Assembly: GCF_900116615.1 (NCBI RefSeq)
Contig: NZ_FPBF01000003.1
Span: forward strand, 434,001 to 498,000
Direction: 5' to 3'
DNA length: 64,000 nt
DNA from: Algoriphagus locisalis
GTDB taxonomy: Bacteria > Bacteroidota > Bacteroidia > Cytophagales > Cyclobacteriaceae
Shown here one piece after another: positions 9,303-18,213 of this stretch (the stretch's first letter is position 1; each line of letters opens with the position of its first letter). The position numbers and the translations under genes are program-made. The notes under the pieces were generated by a model. The model saw only the letters and a list, made by a program, of their open reading frames with translations. It was not told where the DNA came from and did not search any database.

Positions 9303-11485
9303 TGCAACTTGCTCCAAAAGGCTTTTTCTAGTTCTTTTTGTTTCAGAAAAGACGCGTTCGCACCTTCACTTTGGGCGGTCAAAGGATATAATTTTTGAAA
9401 CAATTCCTTTTTCCCTTCATCCTTAATTTCTCCGGAATTCAACTCCTGCAGCTGCAAAAGCAGCGACCAGTCGTCCAAACCGGAATAGTTCATCCGTGCA
9501 GTCCAGAGTTCTCCCAATTTCTGCACTGCAGCCTTATCTACGGCTGATAGTTGCTGCTTCGGCAACAGTCCCAAAACCTGAGCTGCAAGGGGTGCCAGAC
9601 GATTTTCCAGTGCGATTTGCTCCAATTCAATTTGAGTTTGCAAATCCTCCAAATCACCTGTAAGCCTCTTTTCCTCCACCTTGATCGGTGGCGGGTCAAA
9701 GCCTGTGCGCTTCACATAAACCCGGGATTTTTGCTGAACTGTTTTCAGGTATTCCAGTGCTTTTTCCTGATAAGGCAAAGCTTGATCCGGCTCAAAAAGC
9801 CGCATGTACAGCTCCGATTGCCACATTTGCTCCAAGGCTAGTTTCAGTGTGCTTTTGGTAGACTCTTCGAAATAGGTATTCGTCTCTGCGTCATCGTGAT
9901 TATGCAAATAGGAATCCAGCAAGCCCCCTAAGCCACTGTCATCCTCCGAGCTATGATGTTCTTCTTCCACATGAGTTTCCTGAGTTTGGGCCGGCAAAAG
10001 TACGTTTGCGGTAACTCCCGCTTCGTGCTCCTCATCGTGCTTGTGCATATATCCCTCGAGCAAGTCTTCGCTGTCGCCTTCTACCTGCGCACCACCAGCA
10101 GTTTCCTCAAATTCCTCGCCCAAATACTGTCCGTACCGCAACCTCAGCATCTTCTGATCATATCCGATTTCATTTGACTTCACATTGAATTCCCGATCTG
10201 TGAGGTTGTTTTTATCTTCCAAAAGCTTTTGGGTATCGATGATGATTTGACGCTGACTGCGGAAATAATCCGGCATCACATGAATGGCCATTCCTATCAG
10301 TTCTTCCTCCGTCATCCCTGCCGAGTCCACATAGTTGATGAAGTAGGTATCACTTCGTGAAAAATTCGGTTCGGGAGTTTTATTGTCAACAGCTGCCCAA
10401 TAGTAGTACAGTTCGTCCCCATGCCTAAAGTCCAAGGCATTCAAATCAAGGGTAACTGAGAGGTCTTTAGATTTGAAATTGCGGCTAGAAATCGGAATTC
10501 TATTCTCCCGAAACTTCACATTCTCCCCCGAGCCCCGGGCTAATGTAGCTACCAGAAAAACCTCCCGCACCTTGAAATCATCGGAGACTTTTGCCTTCAC
10601 ATTAATGATTTTTGGGTCTTGGGTAAAATGGTAGGTGTATAGTTCCTTGCCCTCCGGTTGGATAACTGGCGCCAAATCCAACACTGCTTCCAAGGGATGA
10701 TAATCCGACTCATAGACTAGCTCGTTATTCCTGCTTGCCCGGATAGCGTAAATGCCAGAACCCTTCACCCGATCACGAAGCACAAACTGAGTTCCTTGTT
10801 TCGAAAACTCCAGCCCATCCCCATTTGAATTGATCAGTTCCACTGTCAAATCATCACTATTTGAAAGGGAAATAACCCACTCTATATCAGAGCCTATTAA
10901 AGCACGTAAATCAAGTGTAGATTGAACCACTTTTTGCAGTCCAGAATAGCTTGGAGGAGTAATGGAAATCTCCGAAGATGTCATCTCCACAGTTCTTTCT
11001 GCTACTGAAATCATTTTCATTTCATCCTGCAAACTAGACAGGTTCACAGGTGATTCTTCACCCGGCAAACTCAAAAGTGATAGCCCATAAACTCCACCTG
11101 CAAGTAATAAAGCTGCCATGAAAGGCCAGGTATTCTTGTGCCAAAGCTGGATTTCTCCCCCCTGAAACGAAGCATTCACCCGCTCCCATTGCAGCTGTTC
11201 TGCTATGTTTTTTGAAGGGTTGGAAAGGAGTTCCAAGCTGAATTCCAGTTCCGGGAATCGCTCATGGAGAAGCTTAATTGCCTGCGTACGCTTCGTCTCA
11301 AACAAGCCCAAAAAGTATGCGAATACCAGAAAGCCCAGCGGGGCTACTAAACTCAAAGCGAGAACGGATGAGGTGAAAACAAGCCCAAATGCAGCCAGTG
11401 CCAGCCCAGCAAGTAGGGCTTTTACACCTGCTTGGATTGTCAGCTGCCGCTTAATCTTGGCAATATATTGCTCTATCCTGCTCAT
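9299..11485 (-). CDS. DUF4175-like large membrane protein of the MoxR operon
   Basis: 728 residues. Two or three membrane helices lie in the first 140 residues (LLAGLALAAFGLVFTSSVLA and FMAALLLAGGVYGLSLLSL). A long extracytoplasmic region with Ig-like strands follows (ITPPSYSGLQKVVQSTLDL), and then a charged helical C-terminal half. The C-terminal half holds two related His/Asp/Glu-rich segments, LLEGYMHKHDEEHEAG and LLDSYLHNHDDAETN, about 50 residues apart. The motif EKALEYLKTVQQKSRVY suggests a TPR-like part. The start overlaps the preceding stop as ATGA. Homologues are common after BatA-domain genes in Cytophagales, but I know of no proven function. Confidence 0.8.
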   Translation of the reverse strand: MSRIEQYIAKIKRQLTIQAGVKALLAGLALAAFGLVFTSSVLALSLVAPLGFLVFAYFLGLFETKRTQAIKLLHERFPELEFSLELLSNPSKNIAEQLQWERVNASFQGGEIQLWHKNTWPFMAALLLAGGVYGLSLLSLPGEESPVNLSSLQDEMKMISVAERTVEMTSSEISITPPSYSGLQKVVQSTLDLRALIGSDIEWVISLSNSDDLTVELINSNGDGLEFSKQGTQFVLRDRVKGSGIYAIRASRNNELVYESDYHPLEAVLDLAPVIQPEGKELYTYHFTQDPKIINVKAKVSDDFKVREVFLVATLARGSGENVKFRENRIPISSRNFKSKDLSVTLDLNALDFRHGDELYYYWAAVDNKTPEPNFSRSDTYFINYVDSAGMTEEELIGMAIHVMPDYFRSQRQIIIDTQKLLEDKNNLTDREFNVKSNEIGYDQKMLRLRYGQYLGEEFEETAGGAQVEGDSEDLLEGYMHKHDEEHEAGVTANVLLPAQTQETHVEEEHHSSEDDSGLGGLLDSYLHNHDDAETNTYFEESTKSTLKLALEQMWQSELYMRLFEPDQALPYQEKALEYLKTVQQKSRVYVKRTGFDPPPIKVEEKRLTGDLEDLQTQIELEQIALENRLAPLAAQVLGLLPKQQLSAVDKAAVQKLGELWTARMNYSGLDDWSLLLQLQELNSGEIKDEGKKELFQKLYPLTAQSEGANASFLKQKELEKAFWSKLQ

Positions 11486-12654
11486 ATCCCTTGTTGGTTT
11501 GCAAAGTATCTCTCAGCAGCAAAACAGCCTAAAAACAGCCCTAAAAGCAACAAATTGAGGTTAGCTTTTTTACTCTGACTTTTATCGCTTTGAACCAAAA
11601 ACCTACGCTCAACTTGAGCATAACTCAACTTCACATCCTGCTGCTCAATACCTGAAAATGCCAAAAACTCCTCCAAAATCAACTCTGGAAGCCTACCAGT
11701 CTGCACTTGCTCTGAGGCTTCAAAATCCAATCGATCCGAATAAGTGAGTAAGTTTGCTTGTTCTGAAAATGAATGATTACCTGAGATAAAGTAGAGTTTA
11801 TCTCCCCTAGATTCGGCTGGAAGCTCGCTATCGAACACCAGCTTCGCCTTTTCAACTTGCTCTTTTTCTACAAATTCAAATCCATAAACCTCATTGATAG
11901 CCTCAAAAGCAGCCTGGATAACTACTCGCTCTGAAGAGTTACCTTCCGCTAGGAAGTATCCAAATTGCTCTTTTCCTAAGCTCATTGACGAAGTCATATC
12001 TTGCCCTTTTGGAAGGGAATCTAATAGGCCTTGCTTATTTGCCTGAAGGACTTTCCCTCCATCCAAGGCCAATGATTGGGGCTGAGACTTTCCTAACTCA
12101 GAACTTCCCAGATGGAGTTTAGGCTTGATTTTGCTCAAAAAGAATGCAGCACCAAACGCATTTTTAGAATTACTCAGATACAGATTTAGCTCAGTGGCTT
12201 CAGAAGGAACTTGGTCAAGAGATCCCTGAAGGCTCAACTTCTTTTGGGTTGAATTCAGCTCCTCCATGGACTCAATTGGTGAAAGTACATCGTCGGCCCA
12301 GAAGACTTCTTCACCCTTTTCCAGTGCCTGCTGAATCTCAAACCTATATTCCTCCGTGACCTGATTGCTAGGTTGCACAAGGTGAATGATGCGTGCCTCA
12401 GCTGCTTCATTGAGCTTAGGAAGAAAGAGCTGACTTAACAGAAACACCAATAACACAAGCATAAGAATCCGCAGAATCAGCACGAGGATATTCTCCAAAC
12501 GGATCCCGTTTGCAACAGAACTTTCCTGAGTGGGAAGCCAGTGCATCGCTGCCCAAGACAGCAGTGTTCCCTTTTTCCCCCGCCATAAGTGGATAAGAAA
12601 TGGGATGCTGATTCCGAGCAAACCCCAGAGCAATATAGGTTGGAGAAACTGCAT
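11482..12654 (-). CDS. BatA-domain membrane protein
   Basis: 390 residues. The N-terminal 80 residues form the BatA (aerotolerance-regulator N-terminal) domain: FLQPILLWGLLGISIPFLIH, the RGKKG basic turn, and a second helix LILRILMLVLLVFLLSQLF. A soluble middle part follows without a recognisable von Willebrand factor A MIDAS motif, and a C-terminal helix NLLLLGLFLGCFAAERYF anchors the end. In this operon type the MoxR ATPase, DUF58 protein and BatA proteins are thought to act together on envelope or stress functions. The start and the DUF58 stop share one base (TGATG), so translation is probably coupled. Confidence 0.85.
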   Translation of the reverse strand: MQFLQPILLWGLLGISIPFLIHLWRGKKGTLLSWAAMHWLPTQESSVANGIRLENILVLILRILMLVLLVFLLSQLFLPKLNEAAEARIIHLVQPSNQVTEEYRFEIQQALEKGEEVFWADDVLSPIESMEELNSTQKKLSLQGSLDQVPSEATELNLYLSNSKNAFGAAFFLSKIKPKLHLGSSELGKSQPQSLALDGGKVLQANKQGLLDSLPKGQDMTSSMSLGKEQFGYFLAEGNSSERVVIQAAFEAINEVYGFEFVEKEQVEKAKLVFDSELPAESRGDKLYFISGNHSFSEQANLLTYSDRLDFEASEQVQTGRLPELILEEFLAFSGIEQQDVKLSYAQVERRFLVQSDKSQSKKANLNLLLLGLFLGCFAAERYFANQQGI

Positions 12655-13523
12655 CAGGATAGGGATCTTTGGGATAAAAACTCACTGATCACCTCAGCGA
12701 TAGAATCCGACAATCGTACTTGAATCAAATGAACCTGAGGTAGAAGTAATAACATTTTAAATTCTGATAAATAAGTATTTATAGAATCGTTATAGTTTTT
12801 CTCTATCGCCTTTCCATCCAATATAATTGAGCGATCTGACTCCAAATCCTTCAGGGTGAAATTACCCTTTAGACTGAAATCCACTTCCTGATTTCCTAAG
12901 ACCTGGAATAGCACGATCTCCTTCTTGGGATGGCGCATTTGCTCTACTATCTCCAGCCATTCATTGTCCTTTTGCAAAAAGTCAGAAACCAGAATTATCA
13001 GTTCCTTCTGCCTGCTTTTCAAAACCGGAAACTCCTGCTTCGTCACAGGCCAGGAACCTGCCGCAGTCTCCCCTTCCAAAAAATAAAGTATCCGTTGAAA
13101 CGCTTTGGGAGATGCTGAGACCTTTTGCTCTACCCTTCCATCCTGGCAGGTGAAGTAACTCAAGGAATCGCCCTGTTGATGCGCCAGGTAAGCAAGGGAG
13201 GCAAGCAGGTTTTTAGCGTATGCTAAGCGCTTAATTCCATTTTCCTCATAGTTCATCGATCCAGACAGATCAAGCATCATACGGATATGCAAATGGCTTT
13301 CAGTCTGCGATTCCTTGATCATATGTTTGCCGGATCTGGAAAAGTACTTCCAGTCGATCCGCTTGGGGTCGTCTCCTGGCTCGTAATACCTGTACTGCTC
13401 AAACTCAGAACCAGCACCCACCCGCTTGCCCAGGTGAATACCATTCTTGAGCTGCTCGCTGATGATCTTGGCGGCCAGCTTGAGGTTATTGAGTTTGATG
13501 ATTTCCAGATTACTTGCTTGCAT
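12654..13523 (-). CDS. DUF58 domain protein
   Basis: 289 residues, cytoplasmic by sequence. The DUF58 hallmark EQYRYYEPGDDPKRIDWKYF lies near residues 43-62, followed by a von Willebrand factor A-like fold whose first strand MMLDLSGSMNY carries a DxSGS MIDAS motif. DUF58 proteins almost always sit beside MoxR AAA+ ATPases, as here, where the start lies 14 bases inside the MoxR gene. The family's exact biochemical role is unsettled; a metal-dependent protein-binding partner of the ATPase is the usual view. Confidence 0.92.
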   Translation of the reverse strand: MQASNLEIIKLNNLKLAAKIISEQLKNGIHLGKRVGAGSEFEQYRYYEPGDDPKRIDWKYFSRSGKHMIKESQTESHLHIRMMLDLSGSMNYEENGIKRLAYAKNLLASLAYLAHQQGDSLSYFTCQDGRVEQKVSASPKAFQRILYFLEGETAAGSWPVTKQEFPVLKSRQKELIILVSDFLQKDNEWLEIVEQMRHPKKEIVLFQVLGNQEVDFSLKGNFTLKDLESDRSIILDGKAIEKNYNDSINTYLSEFKMLLLLPQVHLIQVRLSDSIAEVISEFLSQRSLS

Positions 13524-14514
13524 GGATTGGGAGCGCTTCGAGGATTTTCGTGATGACTGCGTCAGGCTGAATATTCTCTGCTTCTGCCCGGAAATGCAGG
13601 GAAAGTCTATGTCTTAAGACTGGAAAAGCAAGTGTTTTGATATCCTCGGGAGTGACCGAATAGCGTCCTTTCACCAAGGCTCTGGCTTTGGCACAAAGAA
13701 TCAATGCCTGTCCGGCCCGGGTTCCTGCACCCCATTCTACATAATCTATAACTGACTGTATTTCTGAATTATCAGGCCGTGTAGCTCGAATTAACTTATT
13801 GATATAAACCAGCAATTGAGAATCAATATGAACCTCTCTTGTAAGCTTTTGCAAGTTCTGGATATCTGCACCGGTGAATACTACGTCTGGCTTTCCCTTG
13901 TAAGTACCCGTCGTCTTTTCCAACACATCAAGTTCCTCCTGCTCGGAGGGATAGCCTAGTTTGATGTACAAAAGAAAGCGATCTAGCTGTGCTTCGGGCA
14001 GCGGGTAGGTTCCGGCTTGTTCTATGGGATTTTGTGTCGCTATAATCAAAAATGGAGCTGGCAACGGATGATGCTGTCCTCCATAGGTCACCACTTTTTC
14101 CTGCATGGCTTCCAAAAGCGCAGCCTGGGTTTTAGGCGGAGTTCTGTTGATCTCATCAGCCAGCACCATATTGGCGAAGATTGGGCCTCGGTTGAACTGG
14201 AAGAACTTCTTCCCTGTCTCGTGGTCTTCCTCAAGTATTTCAGTGCCTAAAATATCTCCAGGCATCAAATCCGGCGTAAATTGAATTCGCTTAAAGTTCA
14301 GCTCCATCCCCTGAGAAAGGGAATTAACCATCAGGGTCTTTGCCAAGCCTGGCACACCTTCCAAGAGGCAATGTCCTCCTGCCAGAAGCGTAATGATGAT
14401 TTCTTCGATCACTGTTTCCTGACCGACGATGACTTTAGCTATTTCTTTTTTGAGTTGGGGTATCTTAGCCACCAACTCTTTATAGGCTGTTAATTCTGTG
14501 TTTTCCAAAATCAT
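13510..14514 (-). CDS. MoxR family AAA+ ATPase
   Basis: 334 residues with the AAA+ core: Walker A in GHCLLEGVPGLAKTLM (about residues 48-63), Walker B in MVLADEINRTPPKTQAALLE, and sensor/arginine region TQNPIEQAGTYPLPEAQLDR, which is diagnostic of the MoxR subfamily. The C-terminal lid domain AAA_lid_2 ends with FRAEAENIQPDAVITKILE. MoxR ATPases act as chaperones that activate or assemble partner complexes. Here the partners are probably the DUF58, BatA-domain and DUF4175-like products encoded just downstream. The start overlaps the DUF4159 stop as ATGA. Confidence 0.95.
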   Translation of the reverse strand: MILENTELTAYKELVAKIPQLKKEIAKVIVGQETVIEEIIITLLAGGHCLLEGVPGLAKTLMVNSLSQGMELNFKRIQFTPDLMPGDILGTEILEEDHETGKKFFQFNRGPIFANMVLADEINRTPPKTQAALLEAMQEKVVTYGGQHHPLPAPFLIIATQNPIEQAGTYPLPEAQLDRFLLYIKLGYPSEQEELDVLEKTTGTYKGKPDVVFTGADIQNLQKLTREVHIDSQLLVYINKLIRATRPDNSEIQSVIDYVEWGAGTRAGQALILCAKARALVKGRYSVTPEDIKTLAFPVLRHRLSLHFRAEAENIQPDAVITKILEALPIHASK

Positions 14515-15128
14515 TGTGTTAATGCATAAACCACTATGTTGACTCCAAACTTGGTGTTATCGACTTTCAAAAAACGCTTGTTTCTGAAGTCATAATCCCA
14601 TTCGCAGCCGTAATCTTTATTACTATAAAGAACACCTATTCTGCCATTTATGACAATTGCCTTCAAGTAATCATGTATCAGATCATCTCCCCAGCCATTT
14701 AGCTCAAAGGAGGTAGCTGGAGGACCATCTTCGAATTCAAAGAAGGAGGAGTAAATTGGGTGGTTATTGGGGATTTTCTGGAGGGCATCTTCTCCGAAAG
14801 TTTTGGCCATCTCGGCCTCAAAGGATTTTGCGAACAGCCCATCAATGTCATGATTGCAATCATCGGCAAAGACAAAGCCTCCGTTTTCTACATAAGTCTT
14901 GAAGTTCTGACGCTCTGCCGAGGAGAACTCTACTAGCTTATGTCCGCTGATATAGCAAAAGGGACTTTTGAAAATCTCCTTGCTACTCAGCTCTACTACT
15001 TTTTCCTTTTCGTCCACCGGAATAGTGGTGTATTCTACCAGGGAATTGAGCAAATTGATCGGCATGCGCTGATCCGTATCCCAATTGCCTGAATTGTATT
15101 TGATTCTGGTGAAGAAGAAAGCTTGCAT
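14511..15128 (-). CDS. DUF4159 domain protein
   Basis: 205 residues, no signal peptide seen. Family features include FFFTRIKYNSGNWDTD at the N-terminus, FVFADDCNHDIDGLFAKSFE in the centre and the C-terminal INGRIGVLYSNKDYGCEWDY. The fold is glutamine-amidotransferase-like, with no confirmed activity. In other Bacteroidota DUF4159 is often a C-terminal domain of larger BatA-type proteins; here it is free-standing. It lies about 110 bases after the PmbA-like gene and four bases overlap the MoxR gene. Confidence 0.85.
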   Translation of the reverse strand: MQAFFFTRIKYNSGNWDTDQRMPINLLNSLVEYTTIPVDEKEKVVELSSKEIFKSPFCYISGHKLVEFSSAERQNFKTYVENGGFVFADDCNHDIDGLFAKSFEAEMAKTFGEDALQKIPNNHPIYSSFFEFEDGPPATSFELNGWGDDLIHDYLKAIVINGRIGVLYSNKDYGCEWDYDFRNKRFLKVDNTKFGVNIVVYALTQ

Positions 15129-15236
15129 TGTTGTGATTAGTAATCAGTCGCAGTGATCAGCCACAGTGATCAGATCGCAATCTTCAACGTCTGTAAACTG
15201 AGACTGCAAACTGATCACTTTAAACTGAAAACTGTT

Positions 15237-16553
15237 TTAAACTGCGTCTGACAAACTGGTGAAGGTAAAGTCCCGGATCTTCATCGCTGGAATCAAATCT
15301 CCTCCTACCCGCTGCTGCTGACCGAGTGCTTCGATATTGTTCAGCATGATGATCGGACTTTCATTGAATCGGAAGTTCTTCACAGGAAACTTGATCTGAC
15401 CGTTTTCAATATAGAAAGTACCGTCACGGGTAAGACCTGTGTAAAGTAAAGTTTGGGGATCCACCGCTCTGATGTACCAGAATCTGGTAACAAGAACCCC
15501 TCTCTCGGTACTTTTTACCATGTCTGCAATGGACTGGTCACCGCCTGCTATAATCATCCCGCTTGGTCTTCCAGTAGGCTGTACACCTTGCTTCTCTGCC
15601 CAGTAGCGGGAATAGAACATGTTTTTCACCGCTCCATTTTCCACCCATTTCATAGGCTTCTGAGGGAATCCTTCATTATCCCATGGTGAACCAGGGATCT
15701 GAGGACTTAGTGGATCTGAGTAGATATTTACTCGCTCATCGAAGAGCTTTTCACCAAGGCGAGTTCCACCACCTTTTTTGCTTAGGAAGCTTCTGCCTTC
15801 ATCCGCACTTCTCGCATCCAGACTTCTGGTCAATAATCCCATCAAATCGCCAGCAGCTGTAGGCTCCAATATCACCGTATATTTACCTGGCTCTATGGCC
15901 TGGGCATTCTGTGAAGCCTGCGCCTTTTGCATGGCGATGTTGGTCACGTCTTTGGAGTTCAGAAGATTCACGTCATTGAAATCACGGATGGCATAGCCTG
16001 AACCTGTTCCATCTGCAGTACGCACCGTGATGGAGAAATCTACTGATGTTCTTTTGTTGTAGCCAAATAGCCCTTTGCTATTACCCTGAGCCACAAAACC
16101 GGAGAAATCCTCCAGGTATCCTGCCGCCGTGAGATTCGCTTCAGAGCTCGGGCCTATACTATCCGCAGCGATTTGCGCACGCTTTTCCGGATCTATCTGA
16201 TCGGTGGCACTTACGAAAGTTTTGCTTTCCAAATACTCCTGCGGACCTAACATCGGCATGTACTCCGGGTTTTCCGGTGCCAGTTGGGCGATTTCCTCTG
16301 CTCTGGCGACTGCCTTTTGGAGCGATTCATCATCCAATTCATTGATGCTGGATGAACCTGATTTTTTACCAAAAACCGAGGTGACGTTCAACCCTATCTC
16401 GTTCGTCTCCCCACTGGTGCTTACTGAATTTCTAGCGTAACGGATATTCCCGGTTCTTCCTCCGGAAATCGATACTTCAGTTTCATCAGCTTTAGCGTAG
16501 GAAAGTACTTTATCTATAATTTGTTTTGCTTCTTCTTTAGTCAAAATGGCCAT
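15237..16553 (-). CDS. TldD/PmbA family protein, PmbA (TldE)-like partner
   Basis: 438 residues with the PmbA/TldE layout: an N-terminal region IDKVLSYAKADETEVSISGG, a central EAGDLMGLL-like segment (LEPTAAGDLMGLLTRSLDA) lacking the zinc-protease HExxxH motif, and the C-terminal TGLTRDGTFYIENGQIKFPV. TldD and TldE form a heterodimer that degrades unfolded peptides through a tunnel; the E-type subunit is catalytically inactive but needed for activity. No signal peptide is visible, unlike its partner. It starts 16 bases after the TldD-like gene and is surely cotranscribed with it. Confidence 0.9.
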   Translation of the reverse strand: MAILTKEEAKQIIDKVLSYAKADETEVSISGGRTGNIRYARNSVSTSGETNEIGLNVTSVFGKKSGSSSINELDDESLQKAVARAEEIAQLAPENPEYMPMLGPQEYLESKTFVSATDQIDPEKRAQIAADSIGPSSEANLTAAGYLEDFSGFVAQGNSKGLFGYNKRTSVDFSITVRTADGTGSGYAIRDFNDVNLLNSKDVTNIAMQKAQASQNAQAIEPGKYTVILEPTAAGDLMGLLTRSLDARSADEGRSFLSKKGGGTRLGEKLFDERVNIYSDPLSPQIPGSPWDNEGFPQKPMKWVENGAVKNMFYSRYWAEKQGVQPTGRPSGMIIAGGDQSIADMVKSTERGVLVTRFWYIRAVDPQTLLYTGLTRDGTFYIENGQIKFPVKNFRFNESPIIMLNNIEALGQQQRVGGDLIPAMKIRDFTFTSLSDAV

Positions 16554-16569
16554 AATTCTCGTGTTGAGG

Positions 16570-18213
16570 TTAAATATTTCTTCCCGTATTGATCACATTC
16601 ACCCCATCAAAACGGGTGGTAGAGCTACCATGTGAAACTGCTGATGATTGTGATGGCTGGCCTTTTCCGTCAAAGAAAGAACCAAAGAATCTGTAATCAT
16701 CCTTATCGCAAATCTGGGAACAAGAATTCCAGAACTCCTGAGTATTGGACTGGTAAGCCACATCCTCAAGCATACCTACGATTTCGCCATTTTTGATTTC
16801 GTAGAATAACTGCCCCCCAAACTGGAAGTTGTACCGCTGCTGATCGATGGAATAAGAACCTCTTCCAAGGATGTAAATCCCTTTCTCCACATTCTTGATC
16901 ATTTCCGCAGGACTTAGTTTCTCCGTGCCTGGACGCAAAGAAACATTTGGCATACGCTGGAATTGCACAGAACTCCAGTTGTCCGCAAAGCAGCAGCCAT
17001 GAGATTCTTTTTCTCCCAGTATGCTTACCTGATCACGGATAGCTTGGTAATTCACCAAAACACCATTTTTAATCAGATCCCACTCTTTGGTTTTCACACC
17101 TTCATCATCGTAGCCAGTATTGCCCAGGGTAAATGGCTGAGTCTTGTCGGCAACGATATTTACTTTGTCAGAACCGTATTTGAAATCTCCTGATTTCCAC
17201 TTGTCCAAGGTTGCAAAGCTTGTTCCGGCGTAGTTCGCCTCATAGCCTAGCACACGGTCCAATTCAAGCGGATGCCCTACGGATTCGTGGATAGTGAGTC
17301 CCAAGTGATCAGGATCTAGTACTAAGTCATATTTTCCAGGGATCACTGATTTGGCAGAGATTTTCTCCTTCGCCTGCTTAGCAGCGTCGGTTGCATCCTC
17401 TACTATATCATAGCTGTTTCTGTAACTATTGAAACCAGCCGGATTCATGATTTTGTCAGCAGCAAGACCATCCATGTACTCGTAGCCCATTCCCATTGGC
17501 GCGCTGAGTGCCTGACGGGTTCTGAATCCTCCAGACTCTTTATTCACTGCCGTTACCGAGAAAGTAGGCCAGATTCTATGGATATCCTGATCGATGTAGG
17601 AGCCATCTGTGGAAGCAAAATACTTCTGCTCATTGATCATAAACAGGGATGAATTGACAAAAGCAGCACCATTGTCAATAGCCGCATTGTTAGCCTTCAG
17701 TAAAAGATCAATTTTCTCTTTTACAGGAATCTCCAATGCCTTTTTCTTAATCGGTGTATTCCAGGTCACTTCCCCGTGGCCTGGCTCCGGTGCTAGCTCA
17801 ACGGGCTCATTTTGAAGCTTTGAGTTGGCTTTTGCAATAGCAACAGCAGTTTCTGCACAAAGCTTAATTCCGTCTGGCGTCACATCAGATGTGGACGAGA
17901 AGCCCCAAGTGCCGTTAGCTATTACCCGGATTCCAACTCCGAAAGTCTCTCCATTGGAGATATTCTGGACGTTTTTGTCGCGGGTAAAGACGTTTTGCCT
18001 TAAGTATCTTCCGATTCTCACATCGGTGTAAGTTGCTCCTTTAGCTCTCGCAGCATTCAGTGCTGTATCGGCAAGGACCTTTTTAGCTGCAACATCGATT
18101 CCTGGCTCAAGCAACTGCTCTGCCGAGACCGGATTCCCCATCATTAAAAGCCCGGGGGTAACTAGGGCTCCTAGCCCCATTCCGGAAAGGTGGATAAAAT
18201 CTCTTCTCTTCAA
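16570..18213 (-). CDS. TldD-like metalloprotease with a twin-arginine leader
   Basis: 547 residues. The catalytic zinc motif is HESVGHPLE near residue 305, within LDPDHLGLTIHESVGHPLEL, matching TldD. The C-terminal ADNWSSVQFQRMPNVSLRPG and GRGSYSIDQQRYNFQFGG blocks also fit the family. The N-terminus MKRRDFIHLSGMGLGALVT, then PGLLMMGNPVSA, looks like a twin-arginine signal peptide (RRDFIHLSG), which would place the protein in the periplasm or membrane. It heads the leftward operon that continues through the PmbA-like, DUF4159 and MoxR genes. Its substrates are unknown. Confidence 0.9.
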   Translation of the reverse strand: MKRRDFIHLSGMGLGALVTPGLLMMGNPVSAEQLLEPGIDVAAKKVLADTALNAARAKGATYTDVRIGRYLRQNVFTRDKNVQNISNGETFGVGIRVIANGTWGFSSTSDVTPDGIKLCAETAVAIAKANSKLQNEPVELAPEPGHGEVTWNTPIKKKALEIPVKEKIDLLLKANNAAIDNGAAFVNSSLFMINEQKYFASTDGSYIDQDIHRIWPTFSVTAVNKESGGFRTRQALSAPMGMGYEYMDGLAADKIMNPAGFNSYRNSYDIVEDATDAAKQAKEKISAKSVIPGKYDLVLDPDHLGLTIHESVGHPLELDRVLGYEANYAGTSFATLDKWKSGDFKYGSDKVNIVADKTQPFTLGNTGYDDEGVKTKEWDLIKNGVLVNYQAIRDQVSILGEKESHGCCFADNWSSVQFQRMPNVSLRPGTEKLSPAEMIKNVEKGIYILGRGSYSIDQQRYNFQFGGQLFYEIKNGEIVGMLEDVAYQSNTQEFWNSCSQICDKDDYRFFGSFFDGKGQPSQSSAVSHGSSTTRFDGVNVINTGRNI

